Shown here piece after piece: positions 25,773 through 33,562 of a stretch of 37,858 bases of DNA. The stretch's first letter is position 1, and every line of letters starts with the position of its first letter. The notes under the pieces are model-generated. The model saw only the letters and a list, made by a program, of their open reading frames with translations. It ran no database searches and had not been told where the DNA came from. The DNA comes from Argonema galeatum A003/A1 (lineage in GTDB: Bacteria; Cyanobacteriota; Cyanobacteriia; Cyanobacteriales; Aerosakkonemataceae): positions 1 to 37,858 of the forward strand of contig NZ_JAIQZM010000048.1 of NCBI RefSeq assembly GCF_023333595.1. The letters run 5' to 3'. The translations under genes were made by a program, and so were the position numbers.

Positions 25773-25905
25773 GGTCATTGGTCATTGGTCAGTGGTCAGT
25801 GGTCAGTGGTCAGTGGTGATTTGACAATTGACAACTGACAATTGACAACTGACAATTGACAACTGACAATTGACAACTGACAATTGACAACTGACAATTG
25901 ACAAC
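25773..25905. repeat. Heptad-based satellite between cysH and the SbcD gene
   Basis: 25773-25814 is (GGTCATT)x2 then (GGTCAGT)x4. 25822-25905 is six exact copies of the 14-mer TGACAATTGACAAC, itself two related heptads. TGACCACTGAC follows and is complementary to the first block, so the whole tract can fold back. It matches the short tandemly repeated repetitive sequences known from filamentous cyanobacteria. Confidence 0.92.
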
Positions 25906-25920
25906 TGACCACTGACTAAA

Positions 25921-27225
25921 ATGATTAAAATCCTTCATCTATCCGATATCCACATGGGAAGTGGGTTTTCCCACGGACGGATTAATCCAGAAACAGGTTT
26001 TAATACACGACTGGAAGATTTTGTCAATACCCTATCGCGATGTATTGACCGAGCCATTGAAGAACCCGTAGATTTAGTTTTATTTGGTGGCGATGCTTTT
26101 CCCGACGCGACGCCACCGCCGTATGTGAAGCAAGCTTTTGCCAGCCAGTTTCGCCGCTTGGTCGATGCTGAGATACCCACCGTGTTGTTGGTGGGAAACC
26201 ACGACCAGCATTCTCAAGGCCAGGGAGGAGCGAGTCTAGGTATCTATCGTACACTGGGAGTGCCTGGGTTTCTAGTTGGCGATCGCATCGAAACCCATCG
26301 CATCGAAACCCGTAATGGGCCTGTCCAAATCGTTACTCTTCCCTGGCTGACCCGTTCTGGACTGCTGACTCGTCCCGAAACCGAAGGACTTTGTTTAGCT
26401 GAAGTAAACGACTTGTTGACTAAGCGCTTGGAACCAGCATTAGAAGGTGAAATTCGCCGCTTAGATCCCCAAATCCCCACCGTACTGCTGGCTCACTTAA
26501 TGGCCGATCGCGCTACATTAGGAGCAGAACGCTACCTCGCAGTCGGCAAAGGATTTACCATTCCCCTATCTTTACTGACCCGCCCCTGCTATGATTATGT
26601 AGCCTTGGGTCACGTCCACAAACACCAAAACCTCAACCCGTCCAACGACCCTCCAGTTATCTACCCAGGCAGCATTGAGCGCGTAGATTTCAGCGAAGAA
26701 AAAGAAGACAAAGGCTACGTGCTGATTAATCTGGAAAAAGGCAATTCCCAGTGGGAATTTTGTCCGCTTCCAGTGAGGTCATTTTGTACTCTAGAAGTAG
26801 ATGTCTCTAAATCAGATGACCCGCAAGCTGCCATACTCAAAGCTATTGCCAAAAAGAATATTGAAGAAGCCGTAGTGCGACTAATTTACAAACTGCGTTC
26901 CGAACAACTCGATCGAATCGATACAGCATCTCTGCATCAAGCTTTAAGTATAGCCCACACCTACACTATTCAACCAGAATTAGTCAGTCAATTAGCTCGT
27001 CCTCGCGTACCCGAACTTGGTTCTAGTGCCAACACCGACCCCTTGGAAGCATTGAAAACTTACTTGGATAATAGGGATGACCTCAAAGATATTGCCACTG
27101 CCATGATGGAAGTGGCGCAAAGTTTGCTGGATGGAGATAAAGAAGCGTGGTTAGAGGCGTCTGGAGTTAAAGAAGAGAGTCAGATGCCAATGGCTAATGC
27201 AGATGGTCAGCTGCGTTTACTTTAA
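25921..27225 (+). CDS. sbcD: SbcD/Mre11-type DNA exonuclease subunit
   Basis: 434 residues with all metallophosphoesterase motifs in order: D9/H11 (LHLSDIHMG), D58 (LFGGDAFPD), N93-H94 (LVGNHDQHS), LLAHLMAD, and LGHVHKHQ. An N-terminal nuclease domain of about 280 residues is followed by a capping domain (VRSFCTLEVDV) and a helical tail. In the SbcCD complex it cuts hairpins and protein-blocked ends. No sbcC is adjacent, so its partner is elsewhere or it acts alone. The start codon lies 16 bp after the last unit of a palindrome-capable satellite, and no Shine-Dalgarno is visible, so the satellite may influence its expression. Confidence 0.93.
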   Translation: MIKILHLSDIHMGSGFSHGRINPETGFNTRLEDFVNTLSRCIDRAIEEPVDLVLFGGDAFPDATPPPYVKQAFASQFRRLVDAEIPTVLLVGNHDQHSQGQGGASLGIYRTLGVPGFLVGDRIETHRIETRNGPVQIVTLPWLTRSGLLTRPETEGLCLAEVNDLLTKRLEPALEGEIRRLDPQIPTVLLAHLMADRATLGAERYLAVGKGFTIPLSLLTRPCYDYVALGHVHKHQNLNPSNDPPVIYPGSIERVDFSEEKEDKGYVLINLEKGNSQWEFCPLPVRSFCTLEVDVSKSDDPQAAILKAIAKKNIEEAVVRLIYKLRSEQLDRIDTASLHQALSIAHTYTIQPELVSQLARPRVPELGSSANTDPLEALKTYLDNRDDLKDIATAMMEVAQSLLDGDKEAWLEASGVKEESQMPMANADGQLRLL

Positions 27226-27307
27226 AGGAAAAAACTTTATATCTTGCACCAAATCCGGTGCATAGAATGATAGTGTTGGATTATGAAAAACCGAGCAAAA
27301 ACTCAAT

Positions 27308-27326
27308 CTCTCCCAACAAGGGAGAG
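27308..27326. repeat. CTCTCCC/GGGAGAG hairpin
   Basis: A 7-bp perfect stem, CTCTCCC (27308-27314) and GGGAGAG (27320-27326), with loop AACAA, without a T-run. It lies in the 140-bp gap between sbcD and the next gene, in its 5' leader. The same type of sequence (CTCCCCAAGAGGGGA) occurs inside the gene at 33563-35050. Confidence 0.7.
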
Positions 27327-27365
27327 GATAATGAAAAACTTTGGTTTGCTGGAAGGGGGTTGAAA

Positions 27366-28112
27366 ATGTACAGTTTAAAGATTCGCTACACAGCCAGTGT
27401 TTTTGTAGATGCTGAAAGTATCATTCCCAATGCTAGGAATATTACCGGATTAATGAATGCTCTTGGCGATGAGGTACTTCTACCAAAGACCGTAGAGGAA
27501 CAGTCTCCAGCAGGGGTATTGCCACGAATTTCATTTAACACGGCAGATGGAGAGTGGCAGTTCCTCCTGCTCAGTAAGCAATTTACTCTCATCCATTCTG
27601 CTACAGTTCCAGATGGCTCAAATCTGGGAGACTTTTCCACATTTTGCCGAAATGCCATCCCTAAATTAACCACGGCACTTAATTATTTCCAGCGAAAAGC
27701 GCATAGGCTAGCAGCAAGTCAAGAGGGATTTCTTTCAGAAATGACTCAAACAGAAATGGAAAATATTGCATTCCGTCTTATGAAATTTCCTTCCATTTAT
27801 TCAAAACAATTTCCTTTTGAATGGAACTGGCGTTCAGCGGCCTTAATTGAAAGGGAATTTGGTGGAATTCAAGAAATAACGAATATGATTACAACAGTAA
27901 GTAAACTGTTAGGCTATTTGACTGAAACGCGAACTGAAGGTATTGCTCAATCACTATTCGACCGAATTATGGTTAATTTCGAGATAAATACATCTGCTAA
28001 TAACGTTATCGCTAGATTTGATGATTTACATTTAGCTGGCTTTTTTGAACAATCTGGTTTATGGCATAATGAACTGAGTTCTGAAATATTTGAATTTATT
28101 TTAAAAGGGTAA
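27366..28112 (+). CDS. Unknown protein, first gene of a three-gene cassette
   Basis: 248 residues from the ATG at 27366, chosen because AAGGGGG lies about 7 nt upstream; the frame continues upstream from 27258 without a ribosome site. There are no TM segments. An N-terminal strand-rich part (YSLKIRYTASVFV, LPRISFNTADGEWQFLLL, QFTLIHSATV) precedes a helical part (FSTFCRNAIPKLTTALNYFQ, FGGIQEITNMITTVSKLLGY) and a C-terminal strand (RIMVNFEIN). The layout loosely recalls the TIGR04255 group of uncharacterised proteins, but I cannot confirm it. It is AT-rich. The next gene starts 4 bp after its stop, so they are surely co-translated. No catalytic motif is evident. Confidence 0.8.
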   Translation: MYSLKIRYTASVFVDAESIIPNARNITGLMNALGDEVLLPKTVEEQSPAGVLPRISFNTADGEWQFLLLSKQFTLIHSATVPDGSNLGDFSTFCRNAIPKLTTALNYFQRKAHRLAASQEGFLSEMTQTEMENIAFRLMKFPSIYSKQFPFEWNWRSAALIEREFGGIQEITNMITTVSKLLGYLTETRTEGIAQSLFDRIMVNFEINTSANNVIARFDDLHLAGFFEQSGLWHNELSSEIFEFILKG

Positions 28113-28116
28113 TATT

Positions 28117-28701
28117 ATGAATGAAAACTTGTCATTCAAAAGAGTTGATAGCGAGACTTCGGCAGCTGGTAAATACGAGTATTTAGTTCCCCAATTAGAG
28201 GGAATGTCTAAAAATATATCGCCTGATATTAGTGCTGCAAGTGTTGCTGCTAAATCATTGCAGCGAGTATTTAAGGAAGGTTATGCACGAGAGGAATTCC
28301 GCCGCAATTTACTGCGATTACTTGAGCTTGAACCAATTGAGGATGGATATATACATCCAGCAGAACGGATTCTAGAAGATGCCTGGAAAAAATACCGATT
28401 AGTATTTCCTGATTGGATTCAATCTGTTTATATTCAAAGCTTTAATCGTTCTACAATTTCTGCGGGTATATTGCGATGTGTTGGGCGCTTACCTCGCGAA
28501 CTCGTCCACCCTTGGGGTCTGGTGATGGCAATTGGTGGGCTGTCACATTTTGATATAGAAGTTAGAGAAGCTGCTGTTCGAGCGTTAGAATTGTGGGGAG
28601 GACGAGAGTCATTGTATGTTCTTAAAACCCGTGTCGAGGTTGAAACAGTACCTTGGCTAGTAGATTATATCAAACAGGTCATAGAAGATATATCAGAATA
28701 G
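28117..28701 (+). CDS. Unknown helical protein with a HEAT-like C-terminus, cassette gene 2
   Basis: 194 residues, start ATG at 28117 with AAAGGG about 7 nt upstream. It is almost entirely helical, with no TM. The C-terminal stretch (HFDIEVREAAVRALELWGG ... WLVDYIKQVIEDI) looks like one HEAT repeat; the middle (AERILEDAWKKYRLVFPDWI) is amphipathic. HEAT repeats are protein-binding surfaces, so a scaffold role between the products of the flanking genes is a reasonable inference. It sits 4 bp after gene 1 and 12 bp before gene 3. No family recognised. Confidence 0.8.
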   Translation: MNENLSFKRVDSETSAAGKYEYLVPQLEGMSKNISPDISAASVAAKSLQRVFKEGYAREEFRRNLLRLLELEPIEDGYIHPAERILEDAWKKYRLVFPDWIQSVYIQSFNRSTISAGILRCVGRLPRELVHPWGLVMAIGGLSHFDIEVREAAVRALELWGGRESLYVLKTRVEVETVPWLVDYIKQVIEDISE

Positions 28702-28713
28702 ACGAGGACTGTT

Positions 28714-29220
28714 TTGGAATACGTTGCCCGTAAAATTAGCAGGGCTAAGTGGGAACTTAAGTCCTATATGGAATCAGACGACATTGGTGCTGATGCAGTT
28801 ACCGGATGTCTTCGTACTTCTAACAATACCCTTTCAGTATGGCAGTGCAGTCTAGAGGAAACAGATGTGGCAGAAGTAGTACTAGCCCTCGCAACTCCGA
28901 TGGAGAGAATCGATAAAATCGATGTTGTTTTAATACATAAAAATGATTTAGATGAGGATGGCTGTATTCTTGAAGCTACGTTAGGAAACACACCTGTTGA
29001 TGACCTACGTGCTAGACATATGGATATAATCAACATTAATCTGACAAAGCTTTGTTCTCTGGCCAGACGAATTGCCACTAAAGTTAGACAAAATTCTAAC
29101 TGTTACTTGTTCACGAAGAGTAAGGTGCAAGATATTATTGTCAATGCTGTTAAAAACAATAGGTTTGATGTCGATAGTCTTAATGAAAAGGTAAGAATTG
29201 AAATACAGAAAAAACTGTAG
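28714..29220 (+). CDS. Unknown protein, third gene of the cassette (TTG start)
   Basis: 168 residues. The start is TTG at 28714, supported by GAGGA 5 nt upstream and by the conserved-looking opening MEYVARKISRAKW; no ATG fits, because the next Met (MESDD) would remove that block. The N-terminal half is mixed alpha/beta (AVTGCLRTSNNTLSVWQC, VVLALATPMERIDKIDVV), the C-terminal half is helical (KLCSLARRIATKVRQ, VQDIIVNAVKNNRFDV). Two cysteines lie early (CLRT, WQC). No TM, no signal peptide and no family that I can name. It is the last gene of the cassette; an AT-rich tail and an inverted-repeat element follow. Confidence 0.78.
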   Translation: MEYVARKISRAKWELKSYMESDDIGADAVTGCLRTSNNTLSVWQCSLEETDVAEVVLALATPMERIDKIDVVLIHKNDLDEDGCILEATLGNTPVDDLRARHMDIININLTKLCSLARRIATKVRQNSNCYLFTKSKVQDIIVNAVKNNRFDVDSLNEKVRIEIQKKL

Positions 29221-29305
29221 ATACTATTATGTTTATAAAACTTTACTTTTATGTGTAAAATAAGTTAAACAGGACTAAAGCCAACTGTCACACTTAAATC
29301 AACTT

Positions 29306-29370
29306 GTAGGGTGCGTCAGACGAAGTTATACATCGATATAATAAGGGTTTGTGCAACTGACGCACCCTAC
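29306..29370. repeat. 65-bp MITE-like element with 14-bp terminal inverted repeats
   Basis: GTAGGGTGCGTCAG (29306-29319) and its exact complement CTGACGCACCCTAC (29357-29370) flank 37 bp. No coding capacity. It lies in the 283-bp gap 29221-29503 after the three-gene cassette, which also contains AGTTGCGTAAGTCC, a string shared with 22160-22172 and 37670-37680. The edges resemble the other GTAGGG palindromes in the window. Confidence 0.85.
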
Positions 29371-29503
29371 TAATTGTGTCAGTTGCGTAAGTCCTCTCAA
29401 AATTAACTTTTTGCAGAATTCTCAGTAATCCGCCAACCCTGCCTTGCACTGAATATGATAGTTACGCATATATTCGTCAGACTACTGGATTTGATTTGCA
29501 GTT

Positions 29504-29944
29504 ATGGTTACAAGAAAGAAGAAATTGCTATTCCCTGCCGTCCTAGTGGCAGTTTCCCTATTCCTGGGTTACACAGAACGTCTTAACCCGACGCTGGCTG
29601 GAACTTGCGCTTCTAAGTGTCCGCCGCCGCCACTTGGGTTTGTACCGGGACAACTGGTAAATGTAGAGGTTGTCAACCGCACAGCCAGCATTGTGCTTTT
29701 GGAGAAGGTGCAGGGTACTGACGCATTTCCTTTGCGACCGGGACAGGAGGTGAGATTTCAGAGGTGGACTGGGACGGAACCCAATATGTCGGTGGTGTTT
29801 TGGGATGCGACTGCACTGCCGCTGCTGACGAGGGTTTCCAAACCTAACGACGATACGCTGCGGATTGAGTTGCGTCCGGGTGGGCGTCCTCCTGGCGATC
29901 GCACTATCTACATTCTCAATGACGGTCGTGTTACCATCTTTTAA
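29504..29944 (+). CDS. Small secreted protein, paralogue 1
   Basis: 146 residues with a signal peptide (KKKLLFPAVLVAVSLFLGY, cleavage probably near NPTLAG). The mature part is a single strand-rich domain: VNVEVVNRTASIVLLEKV, a proline/arginine turn (LRPGQEVRFQRW), NMSVVFWD, VSKPNDDTLRIELRPGG, and an ending DRTIYILNDGRVTIF. Two cysteines flank a proline-rich stretch near the mature N-terminus (CASKC). It shares the NRT, V..KPN, DR.IY and final V.IF pattern with the next gene, so the pair is a tandem duplication. The function is unknown. There is no Shine-Dalgarno; a promoter may lie in the AT-rich region before it. Confidence 0.82.
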   Translation: MVTRKKKLLFPAVLVAVSLFLGYTERLNPTLAGTCASKCPPPPLGFVPGQLVNVEVVNRTASIVLLEKVQGTDAFPLRPGQEVRFQRWTGTEPNMSVVFWDATALPLLTRVSKPNDDTLRIELRPGGRPPGDRTIYILNDGRVTIF

Positions 29945-30045
29945 GAAAATCTGAATTTTTTGTCTGAATGATCGGATAAACTGTAATTTCGATATAGTAT
30001 TACGTTTTAGGATTAAATCTAAAACAAATTTTGGCAGTGTCTTAT

Positions 30046-30471
30046 ATGCCTAAACTTTCACGTTCTCTATTGCTAGCAACGACGCTTCTCCTCGCGCCGG
30101 TTGTAATATTTAGTACAGCACTGGCAGGCCCAAAATTTCTTAAGACTGGGAAGGCACTACAGCCAGAAAAACCCCTTATTTTAGAGGTAAGAAATCGCAC
30201 ATCCAAGGCGATTCAAGTAGAAATACCCTCCTACACCGACCAAATTACCATGCAGCCCAGAGAAAAGCGGAAATTAAAGTTCAAGCTTAGAAATGGGGAA
30301 CACGGTCTTTCGGTTCTATATTGGACAAATCAGCAGGAAACAGCATTGCGAGGTAAAATTGTCAAACCAAATGCACAAACTGTGTGCTTAGACCTGTATC
30401 CGAGTCGTTACTATGATGATGACCGTGCGATTTATGATACGGAAATTCCTGGAAATGTATTGATTTTTTAA
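30046..30471 (+). CDS. Small secreted protein, paralogue 2
   Basis: 141 residues from the ATG at 30046; a TTG at 30031 would add five. The signal peptide (LSRSLLLATTLLLAPVVIF, cleavage near STALAG) is followed by one beta-rich domain: LILEVRNRTSKAIQVEI, LSVLYW, IVKPNAQTVCLDLYP, and an ending DDDRAIYDTEIPGNVLIF. The NRT, KPN, DRAIY and V.IF marks match the preceding gene. Its TAA stop is immediately followed by the ATG of recJ (TAAATG), so recJ may be translationally coupled to it. Function unknown. Confidence 0.8.
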   Translation: MPKLSRSLLLATTLLLAPVVIFSTALAGPKFLKTGKALQPEKPLILEVRNRTSKAIQVEIPSYTDQITMQPREKRKLKFKLRNGEHGLSVLYWTNQQETALRGKIVKPNAQTVCLDLYPSRYYDDDRAIYDTEIPGNVLIF

Positions 30472-32685
30472 ATGCAAAATAGGCGATTACCAAACCAGCG
30501 ATGGGAAATTTATCCAGAATTGGCAGAAAAAGCCGAACAGGTGGCGAGTGAAACTCATTTGTCACCTTTGTTGGCGCAGGTGCTGCTTAACCGAGGCATT
30601 GAGACTGCCCAAGAGGTACAAGCGTTTTTAGATCCGGAGTCGCAATTTTTACCATCGCCGCTAGAGGAATTTCCAGACTTGGCAAGGAGTTTGGAGTTGT
30701 TGGAAAAAGCGATCGCAAATCAAGATAAAATTGCGATCTGCGGCGACTATGATGCTGATGGAATGACCAGCACGGCTTTGTTGTTGCGTAGTCTTCGCTG
30801 GTTAGGTGCCTCAGTCGATCACGCCATTCCCAGCCGCATGAGCGAAGGCTACGGTATTAATAAACGAATTGTAGAAGAATTCCACGCAGAAGATGTCAAG
30901 CTGATTTTAACAGTAGACAACGGTATTTCTGCTTATGACCCGATCGATCGCGCTCGGCAGTTGGGTGTTAAAGTCATCGTTACCGATCACCACGACATCC
31001 CGCCACAGCTACCACCAGCTGACGCCATTCTCAATCCCAAACTGATTCCCGAATCCTCACCTTATCGCAGTCTGGCTGGAGTGGGGGTTGCCTATATTTT
31101 GGCTGTTTCTCTAGCTCAACAGTTGGGTAAAGCGAAAGGATTGGTGAAACCGCTGCTGGAGTTATTTACACTGGGAACGATCGCAGATTTGGCACCCCTG
31201 ACTGGCGTTAACCGACGCTGGGTAAAACGCGGCTTGCAATTGCTACCCGAATCTCAGCTAGCAGGAGTACAAGCATTAATCCAAATGGCAGGTGTAGATC
31301 TGGGAAGCGATAGCACTTCAGCGATCGCCAATTCCCAATACCTTAATTCAAAATCTAACATCCAAAATCAAAAATCTTTGAAGCCGGAAGATATTGGCTT
31401 TCGACTTGGGCCTCGGATTAATGCTGTAGGGCGAATTGCCGACCCTCAAATTATCATCGATTTGCTCACTACAGATGATATGGGATTGGCGTTGGAACGA
31501 GCGATGCAATGCGAACAAATTAACAAGCATCGCCAGCAACTGTGTGAAGAAATTGAACAAGAAGCAATTGCCTGGTGCGAACAAAGTGGGATAAACTTAC
31601 AGCAAGACCGTGTTTTAGTTGTTGTTCAACCTAACTGGCACCACGGCGTGATTGGAATTGTTGCTTCTCGCCTACTGGAACGGTACGGTGTGCCGGTGTT
31701 TATCGGTACTTATGAGGATGAGGAACACATTCGCGGTTCAGCACGGGGAATTCCAGAATTCAATGTTTTTGAAGGGTTACAGTTCTGTGCTGATTTGCTG
31801 GGTAAGTTTGGCGGACACAAGGCGGCGGGGGGATTTTCGCTGCCTGCTAAGAATTTATCAGAATTGCGATCGCGTCTTAGCACTTTCGCTCGTGAGTGTC
31901 TTGAACCACAACACCTCAAACCGCTGCTGAAAATTGATGTCAAAGCCGACTTTAATCAGATCGATGACAACTTATACAAGCAAATCGATGCTCTACATCC
32001 GTGTGGTATCGAAAATATAGCACCCGTGTTCTGGACACCCAACGTCAGAGTGATCGAACAGCAAATCGTCGGCAAAGGTCACATTAAACTTACTTTAAGT
32101 CACGATATTACAGCAGAGGAGCAGGGGAGCAGAGGAGCAGAGGGAGAATCAAATTCTTTAACTCAACCCTCAAAATTTAACACTCAAAACTCTGTACGGG
32201 CTGTTTTAGCAGTGAATCTGGCGTCGAAACAGAACAATCCTCAACAAAACCCGCCCCTACAAATCAAAACTCTCAAAGCGATCGCATGGCGATGGCGCGA
32301 TTACTTTCCCTTGCCATTGCGAGTCGATGTAGCCTATCGGCTGCGAGAAAATAACTTTAATGGCAACAAAACAGTTGAGATGGAACTCCTGGGAATCCGA
32401 GACGCGGTAACAACGAATAGCCAATCGGCTGCGGCTCCCTTGAAAGCCGAATTTTACCATAACCAGCGCCGCTACACCTGTGGCTTCTTTCTCAAAGATT
32501 CTTTGCAAGAATTAAGAATTCGCAATCCAGAAGGAAAAGTTTTGGCGATCGAACCTGGGCAACAAAGTGGTCTATTGGGAAAAAACCGACAAGAAGCGAG
32601 TGAGATTGATATCTCACAACCGCCTTATTCTAACCTGGTTCAGGCAGCGCTCCTGGCTTTGGATACCGCCAAAAAAAGACTTTAA
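30472..32685 (+). CDS. recJ: Single-stranded-DNA-specific 5'-3' exonuclease RecJ
   Basis: 737 residues. The DHH phosphoesterase motifs are intact: D92, D94 and D96 in CGDYDADGMTSTA, the DHH triad D172-H174 in VTDHHDIP, and NPKL. The DHHA1 GG motif is GGHKAAGGFSLP. RecJ degrades 5'-tailed ssDNA in recombination and mismatch repair. It is longer than typical RecJ because of two low-complexity inserts, about 286-304 (NSQYLNSKSNIQNQKS) and about 547-580 (EEQGSRGAEGESN...), whose DNA matches intergenic repeats. The C-terminus beyond the OB fold (about 600-737) is a cyanobacterial-type extension. The start ATG abuts the upstream stop codon. A 7-bp hairpin (AAGGGGA at 32684 / TCCCCTT at 32705) follows the stop. 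Confidence 0.96.
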   Translation: MQNRRLPNQRWEIYPELAEKAEQVASETHLSPLLAQVLLNRGIETAQEVQAFLDPESQFLPSPLEEFPDLARSLELLEKAIANQDKIAICGDYDADGMTSTALLLRSLRWLGASVDHAIPSRMSEGYGINKRIVEEFHAEDVKLILTVDNGISAYDPIDRARQLGVKVIVTDHHDIPPQLPPADAILNPKLIPESSPYRSLAGVGVAYILAVSLAQQLGKAKGLVKPLLELFTLGTIADLAPLTGVNRRWVKRGLQLLPESQLAGVQALIQMAGVDLGSDSTSAIANSQYLNSKSNIQNQKSLKPEDIGFRLGPRINAVGRIADPQIIIDLLTTDDMGLALERAMQCEQINKHRQQLCEEIEQEAIAWCEQSGINLQQDRVLVVVQPNWHHGVIGIVASRLLERYGVPVFIGTYEDEEHIRGSARGIPEFNVFEGLQFCADLLGKFGGHKAAGGFSLPAKNLSELRSRLSTFARECLEPQHLKPLLKIDVKADFNQIDDNLYKQIDALHPCGIENIAPVFWTPNVRVIEQQIVGKGHIKLTLSHDITAEEQGSRGAEGESNSLTQPSKFNTQNSVRAVLAVNLASKQNNPQQNPPLQIKTLKAIAWRWRDYFPLPLRVDVAYRLRENNFNGNKTVEMELLGIRDAVTTNSQSAAAPLKAEFYHNQRRYTCGFFLKDSLQELRIRNPEGKVLAIEPGQQSGLLGKNRQEASEIDISQPPYSNLVQAALLALDTAKKRL

Positions 32686-32724
32686 GGGGATGACGCCCTT
32701 GCGCTCCCCTTGTCGCCCTTGATT

Positions 32725-32865
32725 CTACAGGTCGCCGCCGCGACTTGCCAGCACTAGGATTACTGCCGGGCCTGCAACAACGATCAATCCCAGCATGGTT
32801 AGCTGTGCTATCACTTCCCAGTTGAGACTGGTAATAGGATCTAAAATCCCAGATATAAAATCCAT
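32725..32865 (-). CDS. psb30: Photosystem II protein Psb30 (Ycf12)
   Basis: A 46-residue membrane peptide. The sequence NWEVIAQLTMLGLIVVAGPA and then ILVLASRGGDL is characteristic of Psb30/Ycf12, a single-helix subunit at the edge of the photosystem II core near cytochrome b559. A strong ribosome site, GGGAGGA, lies 4-5 nt before the ATG (complement of 32863-32865). The TM helix is about 20-40. It lies convergent to recJ and divergent from the next gene. It is too short for many automatic calls. The N-terminal about 12 residues are longer than in some orthologues. Confidence 0.9.
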   Translation of the reverse strand: MDFISGILDPITSLNWEVIAQLTMLGLIVVAGPAVILVLASRGGDL

Positions 32866-33050
32866 TTTTCCTCCCAAACTAACCCAACACGGAGCTAGAA
32901 AATCCGCCCTCTATATTACCTGGCGATCGGCATCCTTTTTTAATTAAGTTAACAAAAGTATAAAAAAATATAAATAAAAGTGAAGCCAGCCCGTCTGCTG
33001 AAAAATCGCTAAGCTCAAAAGGCTAGAGAATTTTAGGGCGGGGTTGAACA

Positions 33051-33404
33051 ATGGCAACGTGGCGTTGTGTAAAGCAGTGTGGAGCGTGCTGTCATCTAGA
33101 TCCGGCTGAGCGTCCCGACTTGCACGAGTATTTGTCCCCAGACGAATTGGAGCTGTATCTGAGCATGGTGGGAGAAGGGGGATGGTGCGTTAATTTCGAT
33201 CGCTCGACCCGCGAATGCCGAATTTATCCAAACCGTCCTCGCTTTTGTCGGGTGGAGTCAGAGGTGTTCCAGGATATGTACGGCATTGAGCCGGAAGAGT
33301 TAAACGATTTTGCGATCGACTGTTGCCTTCAGCAGATAGAGGGGGTTTATGGCGATCGTAGCCTGGAAATGCTCCGCTTTAACCGAGAAGTCGGGGAATT
33401 TTAG
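33051..33404 (+). CDS. YkgJ-family cysteine-cluster protein
   Basis: 117 residues with nine cysteines: C6, C10, C13, C14 (CVKQCGACC), C46, C56, C66, C91 and C92. This matches the YkgJ family (putative zinc- or iron-chelating), in which CxxxCxxCC near the N-terminus and CRIYPxRPxxCR later form the metal site. Cytoplasmic, no signal peptide. Biological role unknown; some relatives are annotated as Fe-S oxidoreductase-like. Start ATG with a GGGG tract about 10 nt upstream. Divergent from psb30. Confidence 0.92.
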   Translation: MATWRCVKQCGACCHLDPAERPDLHEYLSPDELELYLSMVGEGGWCVNFDRSTRECRIYPNRPRFCRVESEVFQDMYGIEPEELNDFAIDCCLQQIEGVYGDRSLEMLRFNREVGEF

Positions 33405-33441
33405 ATTTTAGATTAAATTTGAAATCTGAAATCTAAAATCT
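33403..33441 (+). terminator. 12-bp hairpin at the stop codon of the YkgJ-type gene
   Basis: AGATTTTAGATT (33403-33414) and its complement AATCTAAAATCT (33430-33441), loop 15 nt, starting inside the TAG stop. It is followed by CCCCTTTTCCCC. AT-rich and without a long U-run, so termination is possible but not certain. Confidence 0.5.
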
Positions 33442-33562
33442 CCCCTTTTCCCCCTCTGCCCCATGCCCAATTAGCAAAAGGCAAATTTGAACAGTTTTTT
33501 TCCAAAATAGCCCGCAGTCTAAGATAATACAGACCAAGCTATTTCAGGAAAAAGGTGTAGGA

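Noticed and set aside
25773..25905. Possible CRISPR array
   Set aside because: Units are contiguous without spacers, only 7 or 14 bp long, and no cas genes are present.
25921..27225. sbcCD operon
   Set aside because: No SbcC-type ATPase follows; the next genes are the unknown cassette.
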